From Calothrix sp. PCC 7103 (lineage in GTDB: Bacteria > Cyanobacteriota > Cyanobacteriia > Cyanobacteriales > Nostocaceae), in the NCBI RefSeq assembly GCF_000331305.1, contig NZ_KB217481.1:1-64000 (forward strand): DNA of 64,000 nt. The letters run 5' to 3'. Position numbers and translations under genes: made by a program. The notes beneath the pieces were generated by a model. The model had not been told where the DNA came from. It was given only the letters and a program-made list of their open reading frames with translations, and searched no databases. Below are positions 36,217 through 43,825 of this stretch, piece after piece. Numbering within the stretch: the first letter of the stretch is position 1; each line of letters begins with the position of its first letter.

Positions 36217-36855
36217 CCTTACCGATTGGTTTAAATCGGAATTATTGAAAACCATGTCAGAGTTCCTTGGGGGAACTCTGACCCTGATAATGCCTTACCG
36301 ATTGGTTTAAATCGGAATTATTGAAAACATTTTTCCTTATAGGACTAAACGAGCTGGCGGTTCTGCCTTACCGATTGGTTTAAATCGGAATTATTGAAAA
36401 CCGCACGTTGTCACCAGTCACCGAAGTGTTGCTGGTCCTTACCGATTGGTTTAAATCGGAATTATTGAAAACTCTTTCTTTGTCAGAAATAAACATATGA
36501 ACAAATTAAACCTTACCGATTGGTTTAAATCGGAATTATTGAAAACCATGATGCCCAGCAAGGCGGCACGAATCGTGTAGGCCCTTACCGATTGGTTTAA
36601 ATCGGAATTATTGAAAACACGGAGAAGCTTCCAAAGGAAAGCACTGTCCCAACGCTTCCCTTACCGATTGGTTTAAATCGGAATTATTGAAAACGCAGAA
36701 AGATTCTGCCGCTGGGTTTCTTTGTACTTGCTAACTGCAAGTACAGCAACCTTACCGATTGGTTTAAATCGGAATTATTGAAAACTGAAATACTTCTTCA
36801 CTCTCGTTTTGTCTTTGTGCCTTACCGATTGGTTTAAATCGGAATTATTAACACA
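36217..36855 (+). CRISPR. CRISPR array 1: nine repeats, eight spacers
   Basis: The repeat is 36 bp, beginning CCTTACCGATTGGTTTAAAT and ending in TTGAAAAC, with a short internal stem CCGATT/AATCGG. Repeats start at 36217, 36293, 36366, 36437, 36511, 36583, 36659, 36750 and 36820; the last is degenerate in its final six bases, which marks the distal end. Spacers are mostly 35-40 bp, one is 55 bp (36695-36749) and one 34 bp. The leader and cas2 side are at the left, so transcription is on the plus strand and the crRNA tag would be TTGAAAAC. Spacer 1 is a near-perfect palindrome. Confidence 0.97.
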
Positions 36856-36862
36856 CTTCTTA

Positions 36863-36898
36863 GCTCGTTAAATTTGCTAACGAGCTTTCTTTGTTTTT
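36863..36898 (+). terminator. Rho-independent terminator after array 1
   Basis: GCTCGTTA and TAACGAGC form an 8-bp stem with a short AT loop, followed by TTTCTTTGTTTTT. An equivalent hairpin follows array 2 at 45939-45972, so the trailer was duplicated with the array. Confidence 0.75.
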
Positions 36899-37096
36899 CA
36901 CCTGTTAGATAAGTTTGGAATAATTACCAGTTTGTAATTAAGGCGCCTATCTATAGCGTTTCCTGTTCTAATGAAGTATACAAAAGCAGGCAGGGAGGAA
37001 ATGCTGTAATACTCTCTCACAAAATATTAAACACCTGTAGAGAGATAAAGTAGTATAAAGTCGGTACAGTAAGCATTTGAAGCAAAATACAAGTTG

Positions 37097-37114
37097 TGGA
37101 AACTCGCGTTTCCA
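37097..37114. promoter_or_regulatory. GGAAAC hairpin upstream of the NYN gene
   Basis: TGGAAACTCGCGTTTCCA is a near-perfect palindrome (arms TGGAAAC and GTTTCCA) about 65 bp before the NYN gene start. It matches the two hairpins before RT-cas1. Confidence 0.4.
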
Positions 37115-37178
37115 ACCATAGGGTTTAATAGAGCATGTACAAGTAAAAACCCAAACTAAAAACGAATTGGGAGAATCT

Positions 37179-37751
37179 ATGCTTAGAACTCGTCGTGTGC
37201 TGATTTTTGCAGACAGCGATAATACTTATCTGGCAGCGCAAAGTTTTAATAGAAAAATAGACTGGCAAAAAATTTGTCAGTATCTAGCTGACCCAAAAGA
37301 AGGTAGAGAATTAATAGAGATGGTAATTTATGTTGGTCTACCTCCAGCGAGGGAAAGATTTGAAGAGCAGCGCAAGACCAAAGAGAAATTTGTGTATTGG
37401 GCTAGAAATAATGGTTTTTTAGTTGTCGCAAAAGAAGGAAAAGCTAAAGGGGAGGATTATGATAGTAATATTGATGTTGTCATGGCAATGGATGCTATTG
37501 AATTGGCTTTGGAAGTGAAACCAGATATTGTTGTTTTAGTGACTGGAGATTCTGATTTTGCTTATTTGGCTGAAAAGTTAAGAAGAAGAGGAATGCGGGT
37601 TGAAGTTGCATCTGTGGAGCAATCATTAGGTAGCGAGTTAAAAAATGCTGCTAATAGTATTGTGGATTTAATCGAGGTATTTGATTCGTTTAACGTTCAA
37701 AATAATAATCAAACCTTCCACAGAATTGGAAATAACAGCATATTCGATTAA
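37179..37751 (+). CDS. NYN domain (LabA/DUF88-like) protein, predicted ribonuclease
   Basis: The product is 190 residues from the ATG at 37179, chosen because GGGAG stands 5 bases before it. The PIN-like NYN fold is shown by three acidic motifs: FADSDNTYLAAQ at the N-terminus, DSNIDVVMAMDAI near 95-107 and LVTGDSDFAYLAEKLRRRG near 120-138. These group the metal-binding Asp residues of an endoribonuclease. The family includes cyanobacterial LabA-like proteins and many defence-associated nucleases. It heads the gene set that leads into the ubiquitin-like cassette, but the 160-bp gap and an inserted repeat make cotranscription uncertain. Confidence 0.8.
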   Translation: MLRTRRVLIFADSDNTYLAAQSFNRKIDWQKICQYLADPKEGRELIEMVIYVGLPPARERFEEQRKTKEKFVYWARNNGFLVVAKEGKAKGEDYDSNIDVVMAMDAIELALEVKPDIVVLVTGDSDFAYLAEKLRRRGMRVEVASVEQSLGSELKNAANSIVDLIEVFDSFNVQNNNQTFHRIGNNSIFD

Positions 37752-37786
37752 TCAGAAGTATCTCAATTTGGCAAAAATATAAATTG

Positions 37787-37880
37787 TCATTCTGAGCGTA
37801 GCGTAAACGGAGTTTTCCCGCAGGGAAGAATCTTGTTAAAATTCGAGTTTTTGAAGATACTTCGTTTCTCAGCATGACAT
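37787..37880. repeat. MITE-like repeat with TGTCATTCTGAG ends, copy 1
   Basis: The roughly 94-bp element begins TGTCATTCTGAGCGTAGCG and ends CTCAGCATGACA, an imperfect inverted repeat. Copy 2 is at 38253-38346. Confidence 0.6.
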
Positions 37881-37911
37881 AAAAGTTCGTAGTTTTGGAG
37901 TGAAAGAAGTT

Positions 37912-38349
37912 ATGCAAACAATTAATGGCAAATTAATTACCGAAGAGAAGCAGCAATTAGATAACCTCAAACATCATGCTACAAATCTAATGCAAACCTA
38001 TCAAGAGTTAGAAGTACAACTTGCAGAAATTCAACAACATAATGTTAAATATTTGGAAGAAATTAATACAATTAAAAATCACCTTAGCAAGCTTGATAAA
38101 AGATGTATTCTTTTAGAAGAATCTATTACCAGACAGTTGATTCAGTTTGTTGTCTTAAATATTTGCGCTGTCTTTGGATTATTTGGTTTATGGGTCTGGT
38201 TTAGTAATAACAATAAACCTGTTAGCATATCAGCGAATCAAACAATAAATTGTCATTCTGAGCGTAGCAAAGAATCTTTATTATATTCAAGTTTTTTTAA
38301 GATGCTACCCTGCGGGAAAACTGCGTTAACGTACCTCAGCATGACATGA
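37912..38349 (+). CDS. Coiled-coil protein with one C-terminal membrane helix
   Basis: From the ATG at 37912 (a GTG at 37900 is possible) about 145 residues are encoded. Residues 10-80 form a coiled coil (TEEKQQLDNLKHHATNLMQT, then LEEINTIKNHLSKLDKR), followed by one transmembrane helix (LIQFVVLNICAVFGLFGLWVW, near 87-107). The last third (from about HSERSKES) is read from repeat copy 2 and its text is not protein-like, so the original C-terminus was probably lost when the repeat inserted. It may tether neighbouring proteins to the membrane. Function unknown. Confidence 0.55.
   Translation: MQTINGKLITEEKQQLDNLKHHATNLMQTYQELEVQLAEIQQHNVKYLEEINTIKNHLSKLDKRCILLEESITRQLIQFVVLNICAVFGLFGLWVWFSNNNKPVSISANQTINCHSERSKESLLYSSFFKMLPCGKTALTYLSMT
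38253..38346. repeat. MITE-like repeat with TGTCATTCTGAG ends, copy 2
   Basis: It begins TGTCATTCTGAGCGTAGCA and ends CTCAGCATGACA and overlaps the 3' part of the preceding gene, supplying its stop codon. Its inside contains GATGCTACCCTGCGG, related to segments at 25340 and 46200. Confidence 0.6.
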
Positions 38350-38425
38350 TACTCCCAAACATCCTAATTCAGCAATAGATTATTGATGTTTTTACTAATT
38401 TTCACAGCAATTATAAGGAGATAAA

Positions 38426-38641
38426 ATGAGAGCAGTTGTCAACGGTAAGTTAATAGATTTACCACAAGGAATAACAGTAGAGCAGTTGAGGAAGAAATTA
38501 CCAGAAATTGGTCAAGATGATGTGATGGAAGAAGGTTTTAGTGGAGCTAGACCTTTGAAGAATAACGAAGCACTCAAAGAAGGGTCAAAGGTTTGGAGCG
38601 TTCCCAAAATTGTTAAAGGTTGTAGTAGTATTGAAGTGTAG
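38426..38641 (+). CDS. Ubiquitin-like (beta-grasp) small protein
   Basis: The 71-residue product (AAGGAG before the ATG) follows a beta-grasp pattern: a first hairpin RAVVNGKLIDLPQGITVEQL, a helix EQLRKKLPEIG, then short strands ARPLKNNEALKEGSKVWSVP. Length and order suit a ubiquitin-like modifier of the bacterial conjugation cassettes. The C-terminus does not end in Gly-Gly; it ends KGCSSIEV, so if it is conjugated, trimming after the Gly by the JAMM peptidase two genes downstream is conceivable (inference). It lies 7 bp before the E2-like gene. The identification rests on context as much as on sequence. Confidence 0.6.
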   Translation: MRAVVNGKLIDLPQGITVEQLRKKLPEIGQDDVMEEGFSGARPLKNNEALKEGSKVWSVPKIVKGCSSIEV

Positions 38642-38648
38642 GTGAAAT

Positions 38649-39134
38649 ATGACAATTACAATTAGCCAAGATAAGTTTGAATTTAAACCCACTGCAAGAT
38701 TAATTGAAGAACTGAAGCTGTTGGAGAAAGTTGCAAAAAATATTATTGTCGGAACCAAAACTATTGAGAATACACAATACACAGCAATTTTAGTCAAGGG
38801 AATGCCTTTATCTTCCCAAAAGTTCACTGTTTCTAACACGGATGTTTTGTTTTTACTACCTCCAGAGTACCCTGAATTACCCCCCATTGGTTGTTATCTC
38901 AATTATCCCTGGAATACAACCGGGGAAGGAGACCATCATTTTACCAGACAAAGCTATTATGGGGCGCCTTTTTTAAGTGGTGAAGGATGGTATTGGTACT
39001 GCGTAGGACTGGGAGGAGGATTTAACCGTGAAGTCTGGTTGAACTCTTGGAAACCAAGTAGTCAAGTCGATAAAGGACATAATCTCGCAACGCTGTTTGT
39101 CACCGCACGTTATGCGATTAATAGCGATGACTAA
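38649..39134 (+). CDS. Prokaryotic E2-like (UBC-fold, family E type) protein
   Basis: The 161-residue protein shows the E2 core landmark DVLFLLPPEYPELPPIGCYL (residues 65-84), the PxxYPxxPP box of UBC folds. Next comes a family-E-like C-terminal half, WYWYCVGLGGGFNREVW and a SWKPSSQVDKGHNLATL end, where the W-P-x-D pattern is shared with bacterial E2 family E. Cys82 and Cys118 are the visible candidates for a thioester-forming residue; which one, if either, acts is not clear from sequence. It would pass the ubiquitin-like protein from the E1 domain to a target. Tight spacing with the flanking modifier gene supports one operon. Confidence 0.7.
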   Translation: MTITISQDKFEFKPTARLIEELKLLEKVAKNIIVGTKTIENTQYTAILVKGMPLSSQKFTVSNTDVLFLLPPEYPELPPIGCYLNYPWNTTGEGDHHFTRQSYYGAPFLSGEGWYWYCVGLGGGFNREVWLNSWKPSSQVDKGHNLATLFVTARYAINSDD

Positions 39135-39215
39135 TATTTGTTAGGTGCAGGTTGGGTTTCGCGCACAGAAACCCAACGTTTCGATAATTCCTTAAATAAT
39201 TAAGAATGATATTTT

Positions 39216-40625
39216 ATGACACTTCAAAATCAGTCTGTTGAATATTGCTTACATATACCACCAAAAATGTGGCAAGCGTTTCGTCAAAACATGTTAGACT
39301 GTAGAAACTATAATGAAGAAGTAATTGGCTTTATTTTTTGTCAACTTCATCAAGTCTCCAAAAGAAAAATTCGCTTTATCCCCAAAGGTTGGATTGTTCC
39401 TTTACAAGATTGCTATGAAATGCAATCTGCAAATGGGTTAGTTTTAACGCAAAAGTTTCATTCCTATTTATTGGAAAAATATGTTGATGCTGGATTGCAT
39501 GTAGTTCATGTACATACGCACGTTGGAGAAATGGCGCCAGATTTTTCTTCTGTAGACGACTACTATGAATCGGAATATGCTCTTTTTTTAACCAAGAATT
39601 TTTCACAAAGACCCCGTTTAATTTCTGGAGTGTTTAATCAGTCTTTGCAAGAATCTCAATTTCGTATCTGGGATAGAAGAGGTAAAAACTTTTATAATGT
39701 TAAATTTAATCATTCGTATTTGGAGAAAAATAATTATAGCACAAGCTTACACGTTCAGGGGGCGCCTTCTATATTCAATAATCAAGATTTAATGTTTGCG
39801 AGGCAAAAAGTATTTGGTGAAACTTGTCAAAAACAACTCAGTGAACTAAAAGTGAGTCTAATTGGTTGTGGTGGTATTGGCTCTATTTTTGCAGAATCAT
39901 TAGGTAGACTAGGTGTGAAAAAATGGGTGTTAATTGACCCAGACCAGCTAGAAACGGTCAATCTGAACCGAATGCCACTCGCTACACAAAAAATGGTTGA
40001 GCAGCGATGGTATAAAGTTGATTACATCAAGCATTTGATTAAAAAGATTTATCAGACAGGTTCCTGTGTCAATGCCATACCAACATCAATAAACGATGAA
40101 ATCGCCAAAGCAGAAATTGCAACATCAGATATTATAGTGGTGGCAACAGATAATCATCTTTCTCGCAAACAAGCTCAAGAATTAGCATTACATTATATGC
40201 GTCCTTTAATTTGCCTTGGTACGCATATAGATATTAACCCATTTAACAATATGCCACGCATGTTTTGCCGTGTTACCGTCCCTCCTCTGGGAGGTGGTTG
40301 GTGTTTAATGTGTGGAAACATAATTAGCCTACAAAAAGCGGCCGTCGAATCGGCGCCTATGCAAATCAATCAAATGGTTAATCGCGCGGGTTATTTAGAA
40401 GGAATAAACGACCCAGCAGTATTTTGGCTAAATAGCATTTGTGCGAACACTGGAGTTGGTGTAATTCATGGAATAGTCAGCGGTTTTCTCAATGTAGATA
40501 ATGGAATTGATTGGGTTTATGAATTTCCTAGTTCTACTTGGCGCACCACTGATATTGAGTATTTGGAAACCCCCGATTGTTATTTTTGCTCTCAATTTGA
40601 CGGTTTGGAAGCGTATCGCAAATAA
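39216..40625 (+). CDS. JAMM (JAB) peptidase fused to ThiF/E1-like adenylating enzyme
   Basis: The 469-residue protein has two domains. The N-terminal JAMM domain has Glu35 (NEEVIGF) and the metal motif HVHTHVGEMAPDFSSVDD (98-115: His100, His102, then Ser111/Ser112 and Asp114/115). The C-terminal E1 domain has the Rossmann GCGGIG at 217-222, the ATP-binding DPDQLETVNLNRM (241-253), and two CxxC pairs (WCLMCG and CYFC) that should bind zinc. E1 would activate the ubiquitin-like protein and JAMM would trim or remove it. The fusion joins the BilC and BilD roles of known bacterial ubiquitin-like systems in one chain. It completes the cassette with the genes at 38426 and 38649. Confidence 0.85.
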   Translation: MTLQNQSVEYCLHIPPKMWQAFRQNMLDCRNYNEEVIGFIFCQLHQVSKRKIRFIPKGWIVPLQDCYEMQSANGLVLTQKFHSYLLEKYVDAGLHVVHVHTHVGEMAPDFSSVDDYYESEYALFLTKNFSQRPRLISGVFNQSLQESQFRIWDRRGKNFYNVKFNHSYLEKNNYSTSLHVQGAPSIFNNQDLMFARQKVFGETCQKQLSELKVSLIGCGGIGSIFAESLGRLGVKKWVLIDPDQLETVNLNRMPLATQKMVEQRWYKVDYIKHLIKKIYQTGSCVNAIPTSINDEIAKAEIATSDIIVVATDNHLSRKQAQELALHYMRPLICLGTHIDINPFNNMPRMFCRVTVPPLGGGWCLMCGNIISLQKAAVESAPMQINQMVNRAGYLEGINDPAVFWLNSICANTGVGVIHGIVSGFLNVDNGIDWVYEFPSSTWRTTDIEYLETPDCYFCSQFDGLEAYRK

Positions 40626-40652
40626 AAGTGAACATTAATAGGAGTAGCAATG

Positions 40653-40889
40653 ATGTAGAATCAAAAGTTTATTATTTGTTTACTGTATGATTTATTCGAC
40701 TTGACCGTTGGACGTGTCTTATTTCCAATTCCGTTCTTTGGAGAAATTATCGGATGTGCGATGTGTATACAAATGTTTGGCACAGATGGACTGTTTTATG
40801 CATTGGAAGCTATTGATGTAACTGAGCAAATTGATGGGTTTGTTCCTGTGGCTACTCTCATTGCATTAAAAAACAAACCAGTCGCATAG
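40653..40889 (+). pseudogene. Small protein gene with an amber stop at codon 2
   Basis: After an AGGAG at 40640-40644 come ATG ATG (40650-40655), TAG (40656-40658) and then, in the same frame, 76 open codons reading QKFIICLLYDLFDLTVGRVL and on through PIPFFGEIIGCAMCIQMFGT to a TAG at 40887. The ribosome binding site and start fit the frame exactly, so a GAG-to-TAG change is the simple explanation. The alternative is initiation at a TTG at 40701, which would give 62 residues but lacks a binding site. The text is hydrophobic and protein-like. Family unknown; it follows the JAMM-E1 gene by 27 bp. Confidence 0.5.
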
Positions 40890-40945
40890 GCATCCTGCCT
40901 GTGCCTTCCGTGCATTTTTTGCATTCGGTCAGGCAGGATGACTAA
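40887..40945. repeat. Long palindrome CATCCTGCC/GGCAGGATG
   Basis: GGCATCCTGCC and GGCAGGATG arms enclose about 30 bp with a T run. It belongs with the small dispersed palindromes at 17966 and 45173. It may stop transcription before cas10. Confidence 0.45.
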
Positions 40946-40953
40946 CCTACGTC

Positions 40954-41105
40954 TGAAATTTCGTCATTCGCGTAGATAGAGGTGACGGGTTGGAAAAACT
41001 CTGCAATTATGTAATTAAGCTTTAGAAATTCTTGCTTTGACTTTTATTTATACAGATTAAAAAAATCAGTACTTTAGCAGGCTGTATCAATTGTTTGCTA
41101 TATGA
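40954..41105 (+). promoter_or_regulatory. Upstream region of cas10, shared with the Cmr6-Cmr1 gene
   Basis: About 140 bp here and at 46033-46180 are homologous (shared blocks AAATTTCGTCATTCGC, AATTATGTA-TTAAGCTTT, TTGCTTTG). Both lie before the first gene of a type III effector segment. Conservation without coding content suggests a common promoter and control region. Confidence 0.55.
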
Positions 41106-41156
41106 TTTTTGATACTGAGTATCAATTTCAACGATAAATCCATTTTGAGGAAGAGT

Positions 41157-42809
41157 ATGGTTGATGAAAAAATATACACCGCATTTACCTTTGCACCAGT
41201 TCAAGCGACTATCGAAAAATCTCGGAAGTTACGCGATTTGTACGGCGCCTCGCAAATTCTGTCATATTTAAGTCAGCAGGTAGCATTAGAGGCGAAGAAA
41301 ACAGCATACGTAATTTCACCAGCAAACCCTAATATAGATAAGGGAATGCCAAACCGTATTTTAATTAGGGGTAGGTTTGGTGAAAAACAAGCTCGTAATG
41401 CTTTGACTCAGGCTTGGAAACTTATTTTAAATGAGTGCCAAACTTGGATAGAAAGGAATTTACGCGAAGATGTTCTTTCCCAAAGATATTGCTGGGATAG
41501 GGAATGGGCAAATTGGGGCAACCATGCTTGGGAAGTGTTTTGGGGTGAAGGGGAAACTATACCTCAAGCGCTTCAAGATTTGGAAACTCGCAAGCTTTCT
41601 CGCAGTTGGACTGCTGTTAATTGGATAGGGGAAAGTTCTAGTTTAACTGGTACAGATGGTATTGCGTTTCCAGGTATTGGCGCCACAAGCAGAAATCCGA
41701 ATACTTGTAAATGGGGTGATGAGGATGATGAGATTAAGGCGTTTTATAAAAGTCTTGCTTGTGTATTAGAATATAAGTCTCTTGATGAAGAACCCGAAGG
41801 TACGTTTGTTGCTACGAATGAAAAGTTAAGTATTCCTGAGTTAGTCAAAAGACTGGTAACTAGAGACAATATTGCTGAACGTTTAGGTATGACTCCACTT
41901 GAGGAGGGTTTTAGTGATATTTATCGGCGCCCAGAAACAATAACTGACTCAGACAAGGGACGTTGGACTGGTTGGTTTATGGGGGATGGCGACAAGGTTG
42001 GTGAGCATTTAAAATATTTGTCACGGTTAGATAACAATGATGAAGCCATTCAAAATTTTAGTCAGGCAATGCGTAATTGGGGTGATAAGTTCAGTAATGA
42101 TTTTTTTAATGTTCAAAAGCTAGGTAGAGTTGTTTATGCAGGTGGTGATGATTTTTTAGGTGTTATTTATAATGAGAAACATCAGGCGCCAATTAATCCC
42201 CAAGCAGCACTAGATTGGTTGATAGAGTTTCCTAACCAATGGGCAGAACATGGTCAGTTAAAAGAAGATAAAGAGATTTTGGGTGTTAGTGTTGGGTTTA
42301 TATGGGCTGCTCATAGTGTACCGCAACGAGATGTATTACAACACTGTCGAGAAGCTGAAAAAGTTTCTAAATCTTTAGGGCGCCATCGAGTCACAATTCG
42401 AGTTTTATTTAATAGTGGTCAATATCTTGAATGGACTTGTCCTTGGGATAAATTAAGTATTTTACGACAGTATCGCGATAGAGATTATAAAACATATGCA
42501 GAATGGCAAGCAAGTAATTTTAAAAAAGAATTACAACCAAATTGGAGTCATATATATACAGATTTATCGCAATTAACCGCACGTCATGCTTTTCAACTTG
42601 ACAAAGATACTTTTGACACAGAGTTTGCTATTCAGTTTCTCAATATTTACTTTCCCGGAATTGAAGATGAATTACTCGATTATGATGCAACTCAACATCT
42701 AGTTGGATTTAGTGATGATGCGGATGGTTTTGAGCGCGCGAAAGCAACGGTGGAATGGATATGTAATTTAATTAATGTCGGATGGCATTTATGTTCCAAC
42801 AATCTGTAA
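41157..42809 (+). CDS. cas10: Cas10 (Cmr2-type) large subunit of type III-B effector, HD domain absent
   Basis: The product is 550 residues from the ATG at 41157 (GAGGAAG six bases upstream; the open frame starts earlier at 41109). The first palm domain begins almost at once (YTAFTFAPVQATIEKSRKLR) and includes GWFMGDGDKVGEHL. The second palm has the cyclase motif GGDD at 329-332 (YAGGDDFLG), so synthesis of cyclic oligoadenylates on target RNA binding is predicted. There is no N-terminal HD nuclease and the protein is about half the size of archaeal Cmr2, as in other short cyanobacterial III-B Cas10s. The CARF-HEPN protein encoded at 47962 is the expected receiver of the signal. cmr3 overlaps its end. 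Confidence 0.9.
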   Translation: MVDEKIYTAFTFAPVQATIEKSRKLRDLYGASQILSYLSQQVALEAKKTAYVISPANPNIDKGMPNRILIRGRFGEKQARNALTQAWKLILNECQTWIERNLREDVLSQRYCWDREWANWGNHAWEVFWGEGETIPQALQDLETRKLSRSWTAVNWIGESSSLTGTDGIAFPGIGATSRNPNTCKWGDEDDEIKAFYKSLACVLEYKSLDEEPEGTFVATNEKLSIPELVKRLVTRDNIAERLGMTPLEEGFSDIYRRPETITDSDKGRWTGWFMGDGDKVGEHLKYLSRLDNNDEAIQNFSQAMRNWGDKFSNDFFNVQKLGRVVYAGGDDFLGVIYNEKHQAPINPQAALDWLIEFPNQWAEHGQLKEDKEILGVSVGFIWAAHSVPQRDVLQHCREAEKVSKSLGRHRVTIRVLFNSGQYLEWTCPWDKLSILRQYRDRDYKTYAEWQASNFKKELQPNWSHIYTDLSQLTARHAFQLDKDTFDTEFAIQFLNIYFPGIEDELLDYDATQHLVGFSDDADGFERAKATVEWICNLINVGWHLCSNNL

Positions 42810-43825
42810 ACAATTTCAAATATATATATTATATTTATCCCTTGGGAATGATGTATGGAAGTAGAGGAGCTTTCCTTTCTCCAGAAAACTTAGTTGGTCG
42901 TTCGGGTGCAAAGTTTCCTCCCGAAGCTTCCACGTTATCTGGGTTGATATTTGGTGTAAATAAAATTCAAAAAACTTTTACTCAACAAGAGTTACGTAAT
43001 AATCTTTGTGTAGCTGGTCCATTTTGGTCTACTAACGATAACGAAAAAGAAAACTTCTATGTTCCTATTCCTTGGACAAAAATTATTAGTAAAAAAGGTG
43101 TAGACGAATGGATATTTAAAGATGGTAACTTTTTTTTGGAAAGTCACGAGGATGGAGAGGAAAATTCCGCTCAAAAAATGGAACCAGACTACCAATGGCA
43201 AAGAATTACCGCTTGGCAAGACTCAGCAGATATTCTCAAAGCGAATGAGGTAGTTGCTACTAATCCTTGGAAATTTGTTTCTATGCTGCACCCTAGCTTA
43301 GAATTGAACCAAAGATGTGTTAAAGCAAAAGATGGTTTATTCCTTGAAAATACAGTGCAAATACCCGAAGATATTTGTATTGTATATCTTGCAAATTATC
43401 CCATAGAAAACGGGTGGTATCGATTTGGTGGTGAAAATCATTTAGTCCAAGTAGAATGCGAAGAAATTACATTAACAGATGTACTCAAACTCTTAAATCA
43501 ACCTATCGAGCGTTCATTTGCATTAATTACACCAGGAATTTGGGGTTCAACACGTTTCTCTTTTCGCTACCCCCAACACGAAAGTTTCCCCAAAGACAAT
43601 ATCAAAATGTTGACTGATAAACCTGTTCCTTATCGCTACCGTGCGAAAGGTCAACTGGGACGAGGTAGATATGCAGTCCCTCCGGGTAGTGTTTATGTAT
43701 TAGATACTCCCCTCAATAAATCTTGGTGGAATTGGGATACAGATTGGTTTCCTTCTGAAGGATACAGCTTACAGCGAGTTGGGTGCGGTTTATCTTTACC
43801 AATTACAATTAAAGGAGTTGCTTAA
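42791..43825 (+). CDS. cmr3: Type III-B RAMP protein Cmr3
   Basis: The roughly 344-residue protein starts with YIYYIYPLGMMYGSRGAFLS, the usual Cmr3 opening of a RAMP ferredoxin fold. It continues with FPPEASTLSGLIFGVNK and a C-terminal glycine-rich segment RAKGQLGRGRYAVPPGSVYV. Cmr3 contacts Cas10 and the 5' tag of the crRNA. The start is either 42791 or an in-frame ATG at 42782; both overlap the cas10 3' end, which implies translational coupling. It ends in TAATG shared with cmr4. Confidence 0.85.
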   Translation: MFQQSVNNFKYIYYIYPLGMMYGSRGAFLSPENLVGRSGAKFPPEASTLSGLIFGVNKIQKTFTQQELRNNLCVAGPFWSTNDNEKENFYVPIPWTKIISKKGVDEWIFKDGNFFLESHEDGEENSAQKMEPDYQWQRITAWQDSADILKANEVVATNPWKFVSMLHPSLELNQRCVKAKDGLFLENTVQIPEDICIVYLANYPIENGWYRFGGENHLVQVECEEITLTDVLKLLNQPIERSFALITPGIWGSTRFSFRYPQHESFPKDNIKMLTDKPVPYRYRAKGQLGRGRYAVPPGSVYVLDTPLNKSWWNWDTDWFPSEGYSLQRVGCGLSLPITIKGVA

